DNA from: Stratiolaelaps scimitus
Lineage: Eukaryota > Arthropoda > Arachnida > Mesostigmata > Laelapidae
DNA: 64,000 nucleotides
Direction: 5' to 3'
Assembly (NCBI GenBank): GCA_019614645.1
Contig: JABWDB010000001.1
Coordinates: forward strand, 4,030,001-4,094,000
Both the position numbers and the translations under genes were made by a program. The notes beneath the pieces are model-generated. The model was not told the origin of the DNA, did not search any database, and was given only the letters and a program-made list of their open reading frames with translations. Below are positions 13,743 through 27,700 of the stretch, one piece after another (the first letter of the stretch is position 1; each line of letters opens with the position of its first letter).

Positions 13743-13961
13743 TCCAACTGTCACAGCGACCATCCCTAGCCAAAAGGGGATCACAATGCATGCCAAACAG
13801 CGCAATTGCACTAATCATCTCGCAAGTCTCTGGCTGACAGTCTGTCTGTGTCCAGCCTGGCAGCTCTTTCGTTTATGATCCAAGGAGAATCGGCCGGAGA
13901 TTCAAGTCGCGCGACGTGATGAGGTCTCATATCTAGTAGTAGAACTTAGCCACGCTAAAGA

Positions 13962-14002
13962 TTGCAGCTCCTTTATAAACCAATAGACGCTTGACTTTTA
14001 CC
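13962..14002 (+). repeat. Dispersed 40-bp repeat, copy B
   Basis: TTGCAGCTCCTTTATAAACC, then AATAGACGCTTGACTTTTACC; matches the copy at 1602-1641 with a few changes. Confidence 0.35.
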
Positions 14003-16125
14003 TACGAACGAGGGCGGGCCTGCGCACAGCGAGCTTTCGTTTTAGATGCAATCCAATGAGAAAATGACCCCCAACAGCCTCGCGTCGATACAGTCAACCT
14101 CGAAGAAATGCCACAATGCTTCATTTTCGGTTATAGGAAATTGTGTCTTCAGCGTCCCACGTTGTATTTCCCCCGTGCTGATAACGATGACGCTATCAGT
14201 CTGATAGGGGGCGACATCGAATTCATTCAATGTGAGCCCAGAAGCAGTTGCATTTTTCCCGTGTATTATGTACTACGCTAATTTATAACGTCATTGTGTC
14301 TGCTTATACTATTAGTCGTACTATTATCCGAGGACGCCAAAGACACAATTAGCTTAACGTAAGACATGTATGCAGCACAAACAAGACCAATAACAACCTC
14401 AAGTTGTAACTAGCTCTAACTTGCTTTGACTAGTGGCACTAACTGGTCCGACGTTGGATGCAAGTGGCCCATTAAAATATGCAATCAGCTAAGCGTCAAT
14501 GATTATTTATCGATTCTAGAAAACACAACGTGACCCCCGCGATTTGCGTAAGGACGTCATTAACGTTATTAGCGTCCTGGTGGCAGTGGTGGCGGCGGCG
14601 GCGGCAGCAGCAGCATCGAGGCTCTCGCCGAACGGCGGGGGAAGAGATCTTTAGAGTGGGAACGGGGTTCGGGGGCTGGGGGGGGGTTCACGGGGAGAGA
14701 ACAAGTGAATGGGCCTGGACAGGGCCGCCCTGCGAAGGTTGGCTGAAGGGGAAGTGCTGGGTTGTGTTCCTTATAAAGGACGACGTCGACGTCCCGGTGG
14801 CGTGGGGGCCCCCTCCGGACCACCACGGTGGGGGTGTCCACGTTGCAATTGGGCTTAGCTGGGGCCGGCCATAGAAACCGGGGGGCCGTGCTGCTCTCAG
14901 GGGCTATGTAGCGCTACTATGGGTCATGTGGGCTAGTAATGTGGGTTGCCTCTGCAGCAGCCTGGGCTGCTGTGGCATCGACGGCGGCGGCGGCGCCGGC
15001 GGTCGCGGCAGCAGCAGCAGCTCTAACAGGATGAACGCGACGCAATTTCGCTGATTGGCACAAAATGCGATTGCTGCGCCGCCTGGCGACTTTCCTGCAA
15101 CGGAGGCTACAGCCGTCGGCTAACAGCATCGCTAGCCAGGCCGTGGGTGGGGGGCACCGCCGCCGCCCCCCCCGCCAACGACAACCGGCTATGGCTGTGC
15201 CGGCGGTGGGGCGACGAGCATGAGAAGCTCAGGCTATGCGGAAAGCACTACAAGCATGGCAGCATAACTTCGCTCACACTCATCTTGCTGCCGCGTCTGC
15301 AGTAGGCATCATGGCCAGTTCCGAGTCGATGTTATCTCACTTATCTAGCACGTGCCGCACGCATCGCCGCTACCAGATGCACCCATGCGCCTAAGCGAAG
15401 TTTCATTAGTAAGCGCCATTAGAGTGATATCGATGCATGTGATGACGACAGATGTACGATGTATTCCCAATGATGATCGTGACTACTGTAAAATTCGTCC
15501 AAGTACGAATAGTTAGGGTACGTCGCTTGCATTTTTATCCAAGGAAGAAATGCTATCTCTCACTGGTGATGATGATGGCGACGACGAATCGTTCCTCTGT
15601 GTCAATACCCAGATTGACAATCTGACAATGTACCTACAAAACAAGAAAATACGAAATACTAGGGATTACGCGGCTGTCATCTCAAAGATGCTCAACGGGC
15701 CTCTCCGGTGCAGTCGACGCGGTGGTTATACGCGGTATTGCATGTCAGTGACAATGAAATTGGCGGATACGCCACCCCTAACCACTAGTTCGTCCGTGTG
15801 AGCATATTTGGAAAATTTCTTATTGCGTACTATACTATTATAATAATTGGCTGCCACGATGGATGGTGCCGCGGCGGCGAAGGGCGGGCAGCTTTGTCGC
15901 CGTCTTCGTTGTTTGCCGGACGAGCCGAAGAACTGATCAAGTTCGATCCCGCTGCGCTTTTTCGTAACTCTCCTGAGGGTAGGCTTTTCCTGCTGTATCT
16001 AGCAGCTAATCTAATTACCAAAAGTGGAGGCGCAGATATTATCAACGAAAGGGAGGCACCCGCTTCTTTTATAGCGGCAAATTGGAGTGTGCTACACCCA
16101 GATACACTCACACACACACACACAC

Positions 16126-16166
<41 letters not shown>
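16126..16166. repeat. (TA)n microsatellite after a (CA)n run
   Basis: A CA run (about 16108-16126) grades into a TA run. Open frames through it are repeat-driven. Confidence 0.85.
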
Positions 16167-16167
<1 letters not shown>

Positions 16168-18375
16168 GTGCATACATATTAGAGGCTTCCAACGGCAGAG
16201 AGAATAAGGGCTTTTGATGGAAATACGAAATAAATCATCATATCCAACACACGTCTGTGCTTATATGCATGTATACTATCTACTATTGATACACGACCAA
16301 ACCGACCAAAACGAAGGAAGGCCATCTATGGGTTCTGGGTATTTTTCTGGTAATCTCGCGGGGAGAGGGATGCAACGGAGAATCGGTTGAACCCATCTTG
16401 CCACCCAGCCATTAAGCAGTCGTGTAACTTCGGAAGTTCAGAACCTGTCCAGCATATACGTTTGAACTATTTTCGTCGGCAGTTGGCTTCCGCCCCTCCT
16501 GCCATCATTCACACTTCCCGGCAGTTCCCTCATCTCTTAGTAAGCATATATTTAAGCAGTCGAGCCCGGTGGGCGTGCTGCATTCGTGTGCGCCTTGCCA
16601 TCGGAGGAGACCTACATAAGTGCTCGAGTTCGATACCTACCATTGTGGATTTGTATTCAAAGGGGTTGTCCGTCTTACGAAGCAGTGCCGAAAGCGGTTC
16701 CGTTAAATGTTGGCCGAGAGTCAGCCTGAAAATGTTTAGTCGTATGTTTCATGAAGGTCGACAATATATCATGTGTCGTACCAACGTTCCGTCAGCTTCG
16801 TAATGTCAGATTTGTAAATTTCGCAGTAAGAATGAATTTTACCTATTTGCATTAACCTTTCACCTAACTAGTGTAACAAATTACCCAGGCCCACACAGGT
16901 CCTCATAGTAATACCTAGAAGGTTGAGAGCTGACGCCTGTCAGATAGGGGAACAGCTGAGGGTCAGCTCAAAAAGCAATTTTTTTCGTATAACAAATTAT
17001 GACCCCTCTCTTTCCTTGTGGCGCACTGCGGGCGTGCTATTGACGAGTGGGAAAAAAACAAGCCCCCAACTTCCCGAAAACCGTAACGGCACGATCCACT
17101 GTTTCTCCGGATACCTAGCCGGCCCATATCCACACCTATCATCCAGATGTATTTAATGTAAGAACACACGATAATTCTGATTGGCATTATTTTTAATGTC
17201 CTTCATAGAATGTAAACATTACACTTTCGTTCATCTTGTTGCCGGGCATCTTCATCATATATATATATATATATTTATATATAACAAATTCGGTAACTCG
17301 ACACGTGTGCCGCTCGAGCGCTATGTAGTTGTTGTCATGTTGCAGTGGTTTAGTTTTCTTCATTTTATTTATGTCTGTGTCTCCATCCTACAATTAATCA
17401 CCCTTTTCGGCCGTTTTTGTGGTTGTTTTTGTTTTGCAATCAAACAAGGGATGTACACGGCGACTACCCAACAGCATATTCCTATTTCAATACCCTCTCA
17501 TTTCACTTTTGTATTTATTGTATGTACACATTCCAAGTAGCATTACCACTATCGTAGTTATCATCCGTCAATTCATCACCTTACAATAACAATAATTAAT
17601 GATAATAATAATAATAATAATAATGTCATTAATCAAGAATGTGATCGAAAAATACAAAAGGAAAAAAAGACACAAAAAAAACAAACAAACAAAAAATAAT
17701 CGGTGAATCTTCCATGAATAATAATAATAATAAAAAATATTAGTCATGATAATCAGCATCATTCAGTGTTTAACCACAATCGGCAAATCATAGTGATCAT
17801 CTCACCATGTTGCTAGATCTCTGTATACATTGTTGATTGATGTCATGTGTGGATAAGCGACTCGGTTCCACCTGCGTCCTCACTCGAGCGCCTATTCGGC
17901 CGGTGTCGTTTTGTGTTTCTCTGTGCAACTATTCCTCTTGTCGTTAACGTTTGATAATTATCATTAGTAATATCATTAGTTCATACTTATTATTATTATC
18001 ATTATCATACTTCTGCGTCACAGCGTTTCTTTTACATTTTGATGATTCCTAGTCAGATCGGGCGACGTGCCTCGCGAAAATAGTACAATGAGCCAACGGC
18101 ACGTCACCCGGCACTCAACGAGAACGGACGACTCAAATCGACGCCAGTGGGCCAGTGAGGAAAGGGGAGACTGTAAGGGGCTTTCGGGATTGTGATTCGG
18201 GAGGGTGTTTTTTTGAGGAAGAAACCGAGCTCGCAGAGCCCAACTAGCTGTCAACTCTGTCAACCCACCGGCGGCTGGATTGAGCTCGTACCGCCAACCA
18301 ACGCTTTCTCAGTCAACGAACCAACCATCTTTTGAACAACGACACAGTACATTTCACTTACATATTCTATCTCTT

Positions 18376-18376
<1 letters not shown>

Positions 18377-18416
<40 letters not shown>
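18377..18416. repeat. (CT)n microsatellite
   Basis: About 20 uninterrupted CT units. On the minus strand this is a GA run, downstream of RXR. Confidence 0.9.
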
Positions 18417-18418
<2 letters not shown>

Positions 18419-19342
18419 AAACCTCTCTCTATTTCCATGCTTATATTTAACTGCTCATGCACGAATGAGGCTAGTAAACACATTGATGGCCATCGAGGCC
18501 GGCGCAACACCACCTTAACGTGTATATTGGTGGAGGGGCGGGGCGGGTAGGGGGGAGGGGGTGTTTGGAAGTTATCGACATTCTGGGGTGACCCTCTTGG
18601 GCTTGCGGGGCGAGTCGCAACGTTCACAACGTCCACAAACCGTTCACTTGCTTGTCGTGATACAATTTACTTGTAATCGTCATTCATAATCAACCACAAT
18701 CACAATTATCATGCAAAGTACACACCACCGTGCGTACTTTTCGTCTGTGTCCGTCAGAGAGATCAGCTAATGATCAATGCTTCGTACTTGTCGTATCGCG
18801 CAAGTCGCGAACTCTCGCCGAATGAATCGCACGAAATAGCGCCTTGCCCTTTGTGGCTGATCGTAGCTAGAAAAATTGGTGAGATAATCGATCAATATGA
18901 ACAAATCGTATGTAGAATCGAATACAGGAGGTTTCCGACTCGTTTTGTCTAAACATACGCGTCTAGTTAAAAGAACAAAGAAATTCGTTTCTCTCTCTCT
19001 CTCTCTCTCCGGGATTGTTTGTTGCTGTTGTTGCTGATGTCTGCCTTCGGTAAAGTTTCTGGACCGGACCCGAACACAGAGACGCGCCGGCCCCGAGCCT
19101 ATTGTATACAACGACGCTGAGCAGGCCGCAATGTGCCGGCCGTAGACAGGAGACGTATTTCAATCTCCTCCTAACACACGAGATATATGTATAGATATAT
19201 TTGTATATGTATGTATATATTTATATATATATATATATATATATCAGGGGGTATGTGTGTGTGTGTGGTGTGTGTCATGTTTTCTGTCATATGTTACGCG
19301 GCCGGGTCAGCTGGAGCATCGGAACACCATCGAGCACTCTCG

Positions 19343-20730
19343 TTTTAATAATTTATTACCAGTAGAAGCAGTATTATTATCATTATTATGAGCCTTATTA
19401 TCGTCATTCGTCTATACCCCAAGACTGGTTACTGAGAATGCTTGAGGCTGGCTAATGGGATATTGAACGAGATGGATGCTGACTTACATATGGTACGGAC
19501 TTCACTTTCGGCGTGGTGCACTTCCAAATGCAAAAATCTTGCGCTGTTTGAATGCTGAATGTTTGATTTCGACGATTGACTCTGACGTTTGTCTAGAGCC
19601 CTCCGGTCATATTTCTTTTTTACTTGACTATATTGGGAATTCGACAAATGGCATATTGTTGCTTTGATTACAGAGCTTGAGGCAGAGTTGCTCGTTGAGG
19701 CCTTATTGTCGGAAATAATGCCCTGAAATAATAGTGGATAGTGCACTTCGCCACTTCTCTTTTCGGGTTGAGGGCTTGAGGGGCCGAGGGGAGATATACG
19801 AAAGCTGGTTATGCTCTTCTAGCTTGCTGCCATCTGAGTAACAGCAGACGAACTGGTTCCCTCACTGATTCGAACATCGAGTCATACATCAGAACCGAAG
19901 GGGTCAGTCTGTGGAACGGTAGGGAGGACTATGGGACTATGGGTTGTGTGGAAATTGCTTGTCAGTTTTTCGCTGTTTTGTTTTGTTGACCACGAGGACA
20001 TTGGGGTTGCTTGTGATGCGGCAGGCTTCGGAGATAAGCCCTAACCGATAGAACAGTGTAATAATCAGTAGTTTGAACCAGCCAATCATCTTCAGCCATG
20101 TAAAGTTCCTGATAGTTTCCATTCTCACCATCGTCCTTATTATCATCATCATTATTATTATTAGTATTACCACCGCAGGTTTCATATTCACGTTATCGTG
20201 TCCCATAGGGAATAAGCATACCTCGACGAATGAAACAATTAATCTCAGATCAGATTCATACTTCTTTGCTCAATCTATGTTATGCCGAACCGCCGAGTGG
20301 CCGGCCAATCGTTACCGTACAACGAAACGTCGAAATAGAATTACCGGAAAACCTGATTACTTGAGTCAGCCTGATTGCTTGCTTGAGGTCGCACTGCGAT
20401 CCGACTTTCGGGGACACAACGTCGACGAAATCAGCTGGCGAGGTAGAATGAATTCACGAAGAGCCGACACCACCACGGCAACATGTTGAAATACAAGATG
20501 TTGTATCGTTGTTGCTGTTGTTGCTGTGGCATGGATGGATGGCCTTCGAACGACGGTACCTGCTCGACCATGTGAATTTGGCGCCACTCGCCGAGCCACT
20601 CATATTATCCGTGGTTTGGTTCGCTACGCCCGCGTCATCTACGACCTGTTTCCCGCGATACGAATTAACATCCAGAATTCACCGAGGCCGTCTCTCACGG
20701 GTCCGCTATGCCAGCCAAGCTGTCCGAATG
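19343..20730 (-). other. Probable RXR 3' UTR
   Basis: Non-coding sequence directly after the RXR stop. The first AATAAA-type hexamer I find downstream on the minus strand is at 19357-19352, with an ATTAAA variant a few bases on (19348-19343). This suggests a 3' UTR of about 1.4 kb, though an alternative or longer tail is possible. No other coding exon is recognisable in it. The extent is inference. Confidence 0.4.
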
Positions 20731-21070
20731 CTAGAGGTCAATATTCTCGAGCATTTGCTGCAAGAACAGGTCGATCGTGATCTCGTCCCGAGGCTTAAGG
20801 AAGAATAGGTGGTCGACGCATTTGAGCCCAATTGAGCGTAGGGCTGGTAACCGCAGCAAGAGTTTTGGAAACCGACTAGGCTGGTCCGGATAAGTCATTC
20901 GGGTGTACTCCTCGAGCGCGATGTAGACGCCCTCCCGAAACTGCTGAACGACGTGGCGGTCCCTTAGACCCCTCGCTTCCGGGTTGTACAGGATAATCGC
21001 TCGCAAACAGCCCAGCTCCGTCTTATCCATCTTCATATCACGCATCTTCGTCACCAATTCGGCAAGTACT
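20731..21070 (-). CDS. RXR: RXR coding exon 6 (helices 8-12, dimer interface, AF-2) with stop
   Basis: Residues 484-596, ending at TAG (20733-20731). It begins [20 protein letters not shown], followed by [15 protein letters not shown]. The helix 10/11 dimer surface [15 protein letters not shown] is intact. The C-terminus is short (...[12 protein letters not shown]) and lacks the extra residues vertebrate RXR has after AF-2. The AF-2 core (two hydrophobics, any residue, Glu, two hydrophobics) reads FLQQML, so Gln589 (CAA, 20757-20755) sits where Glu is nearly invariant. Confidence 0.96.
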
Positions 21071-24000
21071 CTGCAGTGGGAACAATGGACGAGGCGAACA
21101 AAAGGAGACAATTTAGAATTGCAATCATGTCGGTAAATTTATTATTGTCGTTTGCGCGCTCTCTCTCTCTCTCTCTGATCCATCTTATTAATTAATTGTA
21201 TTTATTCTAGGATGAAGTGAACGAAAATAAATACCCCCTCGAGACAATAGGCAAATCATTTGCTCGATTTGTTGGATCTTTATCCAATCGAATTGTCTGA
21301 ACCCCCCCCCCCCCCTAGTGAGCGTTACTTGAGGATGGCTTGCGTGAATTACTTTGCTAAAATATTTTGCATCTTTGCTCGGCGATTCCTTGCTGCTGTG
21401 GGGGGCCACACCGAGTATGGCGCCCGGAGGTCGGAAGGCGCGTACCTGTCAAATATCAATCCCACACCGGCCTGGTGGGCGCTGTCTCGCTGTACGACGA
21501 GGCCAGTCGCCAACACAATCCCGTCCTTGACGTTTATCGACTTGTGAGAGAATCCCGCTATGAGCAACTCGTTCCAGCCGCATTTCAGCAACGTCGCCTG
21601 CTCTGGCGGGGGCAGCTGATTGAAGTGTGGGATCATACGGGCCCAAGATACCAACTGCTGAATCTGCCGGTCCGCGGCCGTGTTCATCGACGTGACCGGA
21701 TCCTGGGACGTTAATAGCTGCAAAACAGTAGCACAACACATATGATACTATCAGTCGGGTATGGATGCCACATGTTGAGTGGTGCAGGTTGCAATGTTGT
21801 AGAAATATAATGCTGCATGGTTTAAAAAAAAATATATATATATATACGAAGTTGATCTGTTTGTTTTGACTTGTTTGTCGAGGCAGGGAACACCTACATG
21901 AAGTTCGACCTCATTCGGTCTCTGGTCAACTCGGAGCTCGGCGTCGGTGATCCGTTCAATTGGCATCATATCTAAAACTGCGGCCTGCTGCTGGTAGAGC
22001 GCGTTGACAACGTGCGGTGAACGGTTAACGCCTCCACCACCAACATTGGCCACAATGTTGCCTCCCGCACCGACGTTCCCCACACTACCAACGACGTTTG
22101 CGACGACGCCGCCTCCACCACCGACGACGACGCTCGCGATACCACCGGCGACGCTACTGACTCCGCCGCCGACGCTGCCGACGCTGCTCACACCGCCGCT
22201 GACTCCGCCCCCACCGCCCCCGCCGCCCCCGACACCGTTCACCTGGTGGGCGTCCATCATATCGTTGTTGTTGTTGCTCTCGGATCGATCTTTTCGTTGA
22301 CGTTCCTCTTGGACCGCCTCGCGCTTCATACCTGTGCAACAGAGATATGAACAAATCGAATTTAGCAACGATGAACGAACCGGCAAGTAACACCAGGAAC
22401 AACAAAACACATAGAGATGCATGTATTATGTATTTGCCGTGGATATACGGCTATATACGGCTGATATCTCGCCTTTCGAAGCCAACCAAACAGCTGCTCG
22501 CGCAAGTTTTCCGTGTTGTTGAGAACGGCTGAATTTGTATTTGATTTGCTTGTGGGCTATGCGTAGCTGTCAAAATCGCGGGGTCAACTTTGCCGTATGT
22601 GTGGTGGACGATTTTGTATAAGGAAGGATTTGGAACTTCTAACAGGTAAACCGCTTAGCAGTATGTGCTCATTAAAGACTGACGGGCTTAACTTAGTTCT
22701 GCTAATTGCAAATTGGTTCGGGCAGCAAAGTGAGTTTGGAAATATTAGGAGAACATTGATAGTTGCCCGTTGCTTAAAATCAGACACATATGCTTTGGAT
22801 GCGAAATTCGTATTACAGATAAGACGAGCACCGTTTTATTAGAAACAAATGTGAAAAACGATGGCCAAGCAAAATATATAATTCAATATTCAGTATTATA
22901 CAATACGATGCAGGAATGAATTTGTTCAAGGGGGATTTGTGATACCTGTTATTATGAGATAGGTAGACCATTATCAAATGCGAAAACTTGCGAACTAGTA
23001 AAATCTAAAATCACCAGCTAACGCCGACCATGATAAGTAATAGATGTATATATTAATGAGGTCACGTAGTCGTGCGTGTCGGCATCGCCTAACGAATGAC
23101 GCATTACGCAGAACAACACTAATTTCATTAGAGAAGAAAATAGTCCTTAGAAGTCCTCCTTGTGTTCGACGTTTAATGAGGTCGCAATGGGACGACAAAT
23201 GGAAAAAGATATAGGCAGCTAATTAGGTCGAAGGCAGTGACGAATTTAGGTCGGCGGGCCGTGGTGGTGCTGGGGGGGGAAGCCGAGCTAATTAATGGGG
23301 TTGATGGGAAAAGATATTTCGACCCCACGAAAGTCAATGGCAATACATCGAGACGAAATTGCCTGAGACTATCAGCTGACCTTATTTGAACTCGATTGTA
23401 CAATTCGTACTATAGCATATTGGCGCAGTAGCTATAATTAACGGCGAAGTGAAAATTTAGCTCCCCGGGCAGCAAGAAGATTGGGTCGACCTCTCACAAT
23501 AGCCACACCCACACATACACATAACACGTAGGCAGGTACCACCTACCGCATTGGAGGCACTTCTGGTAGCGGCAGTATTGGCATCGGTTTCGTTGTCGCT
23601 TGTCGATTAGACATCGTCGCTCCTCGCGGCACGCGTATGTCAAATCCTTGCGAACGGTCCTCTTGAAGAATCCTTTACAGCCTTCACAACTGGAAAATCA
23701 TCACGAACAAGAGTACGATTGAAACAGATCAGATACGTTGCTATCAATCTTCAACATAATGAGAGATAGTGAGTCACATTAACACGTGTATCCATTACGA
23801 ACGACAACGAAAGCCGAACAAATTGATTTGTTCGGAGTCAGGTGCTCGGTCAGGCGGGCGAAACAATGTCTCGACAGAAGGCTAACACTACCCGAATCGT
23901 CTCAAGGTCGGTTGAGAATCAGTGTACATTTGTAGTTATAGCCGACCATCTTAACATTCGGTTACCTAGCGATTTCAGCTCTCTCTCTCTCATGCTACGC

Positions 24001-24697
24001 CTGACCAACATAGCATTTACGCTACAGTTTTCCATCCGTTTGTCCGGCCTGATGAGACAATGGTGCCAATTGTTTTATCATTTCCCTCTCGCTTAGATCT
24101 GGCATTGCACCTTGTTTGACTATATAGTATTTGTGTGAAACGTTCTCAAATACCGCACAGGCTTATGCAAGTTTCGAGTGCAAGTTTCGAATACACGTCG
24201 ATATACATAAATCAGGAGGCTCACACAACGAATCGAACGAGCTCCACACGTCAGCTAATTCTTCACGCAAAATTCTTACCATCAGCATACTGTGAAGACT
24301 GCGTTGATTTCTCATATGCACCTGTCTACTATCCGCGATTGGCGTAGCTGAATGTCACATGCCGACACCGCAAATTAGTTTGTGTAACAACTATTCGCTT
24401 GTGTATACTTGTGCCGTTTGGAACAATCTTGGTTATACCGTGCGCTCAATCGTGACTGCACGTTGATATCGAACTGGATCTATTTATGGATGTTAACGAA
24501 GAAATAAACGTCAACAGCACTTGTAATAAATTATGCATCACTCTACCTTCTCTCTCTACCACCTTCGCAGCCGTATACACCACCCCAGATAAATGGGATG
24601 TTTCTATAAAATTTTAAGATTCTTAGCAGATCCGGAACTTTCTCTTCCAGAAGTTCCGGATCTGCTAAGAGTCATACAATTTTATAGAAACATCCCA

Positions 24698-24728
<31 letters not shown>

Positions 24729-27700
24729 ATTAAGTAAAGCAACGGGGCTAATATATTGTCTACTCCTTCTAGTTCTCTATGAGCTAAACTAGCGCAGCCT
24801 TATGCCGAAACACCAATCGTACTATGAGCGCTCAACTATACTATAGCTACATATATCGCCGTTACCAGTTGCTCTCTTGAGCTGTGTCGTCACCCGCGTA
24901 AGCTTGAAGAGCTTTAAGCTTATCACTCTCGGCTAAGGTTACCGGGTCACCGACGCAGTGGACAGGGCCCGTTCACCCATTCAAATGTCTTTGGCCACGA
25001 GGTCGACAGCCCGCCAATCGAGACACAAACGCCGTGGCATCGCACACTATCGCACCGGCTAAACGATCCGCGCTTCATGCACATGTACCAACATAACTAA
25101 TAGATATATAGAGGCACGCCAATTGTAATTCCGACCTGGAAATCTCTGGTCAGATTTCATTATGTCAGCTTCGCCACGCGAGGCAATGCCCTCGTCAATG
25201 CCTCGACGCGCCGGCGCCGTCACGAACGGATTAAGCCTACTGGGGATGCTACTGCTACAGCTGTTATCGTAGCACTGTTGCGCACACGACTGGAACGACG
25301 ACGACGACAACGGGGATCGGCAAGCTCGTTAGCCCAGTCTACTCGTCTCGTCGGCTGACTACTGTGAGCCAAGCGAACAATGTTGCCACTTGACAACAGG
25401 CGGATGGCAACGGCGGCGGCGGCGGTGACGCCTAAAAGGATTTAGAAAATCGAGTGGCCCTCGACGACAACGACACCGACGGCGACTATCATTGATTGTG
25501 AATATAATCATCCTTACTATACCGGTGATGACCTCATTCACACAGTCGGCCGGCGAGGTTAACCTCGGCAGACCAGCAGCACCCTAATAGTTCTCAGTCA
25601 TCAGACACGTATACCCATAAAATATATATATATATGGTGTTTCTGCAGGAATCGATAGATTTTTGTCGACTCGGGATGCATAGTGCAAAAAGTAGTAGCT
25701 GAGGAGTAATGACTAACCACGATTAATCTCGTTATTGTTTTCTATCGATCGCGTAAGAAGCTATTTTTGATCATATATTTTATCTCGCTGGCTGGTTGTC
25801 TATAATTGGGTGAAGTCGTCATTGTTTTTGGCGCTTATCGGCATTTACTACCGGATAACAATGTCGCATTTCGAATGCTGTAATGTTCTTCGTTTGCCCC
25901 TATTATAAAACGGTGCCATCTTGTTATTAGGGGTCAAGAGATGCGAGCGCACCGACTCAAAGATCGATTATCCGTCTCGGCAGTATCGTTGTCTGTTATT
26001 GACATGTCGAGACGATGTACACCGACACGGTGGTATAAATTCAATGTAATCAAATTTAAAACCCCTACAACGAGAAGTACACTGCGCAATCCAGCTTCAT
26101 TGTGTATCTATATTCACCAGTTATACGTGATTCGATACATGCAGATACAGCAAGATGCCCGCAGCCGAGAGACCACATATCATGGTATGGGCGTATTCCC
26201 TCCGGGGAAAACTTAAGAGAAGATACACCCACATCAGCTACGCTGGCTAATTCGCTGTCTCGCGTTTGTTGTCAGCTGTCATCCCCGTTGTGTTCAGCTG
26301 CCAGTCATTGCAATGCAACGCGATATGAAATGAGACAAGAGATACAGGTGACGGTATCCACGCTGTCTGCATGGACACGTACATGCGTGCCCTAGTAACA
26401 CCGAGATCCGGCGCTGTGACCATTTCCATTTTGGTAGACTCGTAGATAGCCTCGTGATCAGCGTTTTGGTTTGCCCGGCATCGAAGGAACATATGGCTTC
26501 TGTTCAAATTGTACCAGAAGCGGAAAATGTATTTGGTCCTTTTTATCATACTACCCTATCTCTGGATTCTTGCCAGGAACCACCGCTCGGCACGGCTGAA
26601 AAATAAAGTAAACCTGTCCAAACCTCGCTAATTATCTAAGCGTTCAGGGGGGCGGACACGCGGGAAGAGCTGAACGTTAGCTTAAAGCACGTTTTTATTA
26701 TTGTTGGTCTTCGTTATTCTCATATTCTAGCTCTATCGATCAACAGCACGAGCAGCAGTTGCAGCGAGAAGCGCGGATCCACTACGGCGTCCCCTCCCAT
26801 TGATTTGATCCTATCTTTCGCGTTGATCGGCCGCGCCAGTAAAGCTTTGGTATTCATCTATTCGAGTCCAGCGTCATCAACAGCAACAGCAGCAACAGCA
26901 GCAGCAGCTGTGCCAAACGCCGTTGCCATGGTCATCTCAAAACGTCCTTTAACCGGATGCGCTGCCGTCGAAAAAAGGAAAACGTATAACGAGAGCTGCA
27001 CAACGATTCTGCTGACATCGCTGACCACCGGGACGGGCTGTTTACGCATCTGTCTGCCACCGATCCCTGATAGGGTACAACCACCCCTAGCACTACTGAT
27101 GGTAGCATCTTCATTACCGTATAGTGGCTGCTAGAGTACCTACTGTACGGGTCGAACTCGTTGACGCGGCAGTAATATATATATATATATATATATATAT
27201 AATAGGATAGGAGTGAAAGTGACACTGGTTGTGTAAATGTATTTAGCCACGCACAGGGAAAGCATCACCGGCGTGCACCAAAAGCAGACCGGACCGAGGT
27301 AACTGCGGGTAGTTAGAGGAGAATATTATATATCCGATATTGAGCTATAACAACGATCGACGCCACCTCACATCTAATCTGCGACCAAACGGTTCAAGAC
27401 TCCACTCTTATTTTAACACATGAAGGTATATATATATATATATGTACACGTCCAACAGTAATTAACGGTGAGTTCGAACTTAAATCAACAGCAAAGGAGA
27501 CTATTTCTACACGGCTATATGATATAACCGATTAACTCACCTGTAGACGCCGTAATGCTTGCCGGACGCCCTATCCCCACAGATGGCGCAGAGGTGCTTG
27601 GAGTTAGACAGGGGATGATTTGGGGGGTAGTTGCTCCCGGTGCCGGTTGGCATCGTCGGGGTGACGGCGCCACTCATTGCGGGAGGTGGCGTAGGGCCGG

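Larger units (their letters stand above)
11511..19342. other. No gene recognised downstream of RXR
   Basis: Mixed unique DNA with TA, CT and TAA/TAT runs (17598-17625, 17720-17735), two repeat fragments (13690, 13962) and CGG/CAG-rich patches (14580-14620, 14960-15020). A 176-codon minus frame at 12306-12833 has a non-ATG start and no domain. Confidence 0.45.

Noticed and set aside
23547..23600. RXR D-box and T-box differing from vertebrate RXR
   Set aside because: REERR and KCLQCG resemble the insect USP forms (REDRN, KCLTCG), so they are not anomalous for an arthropod.
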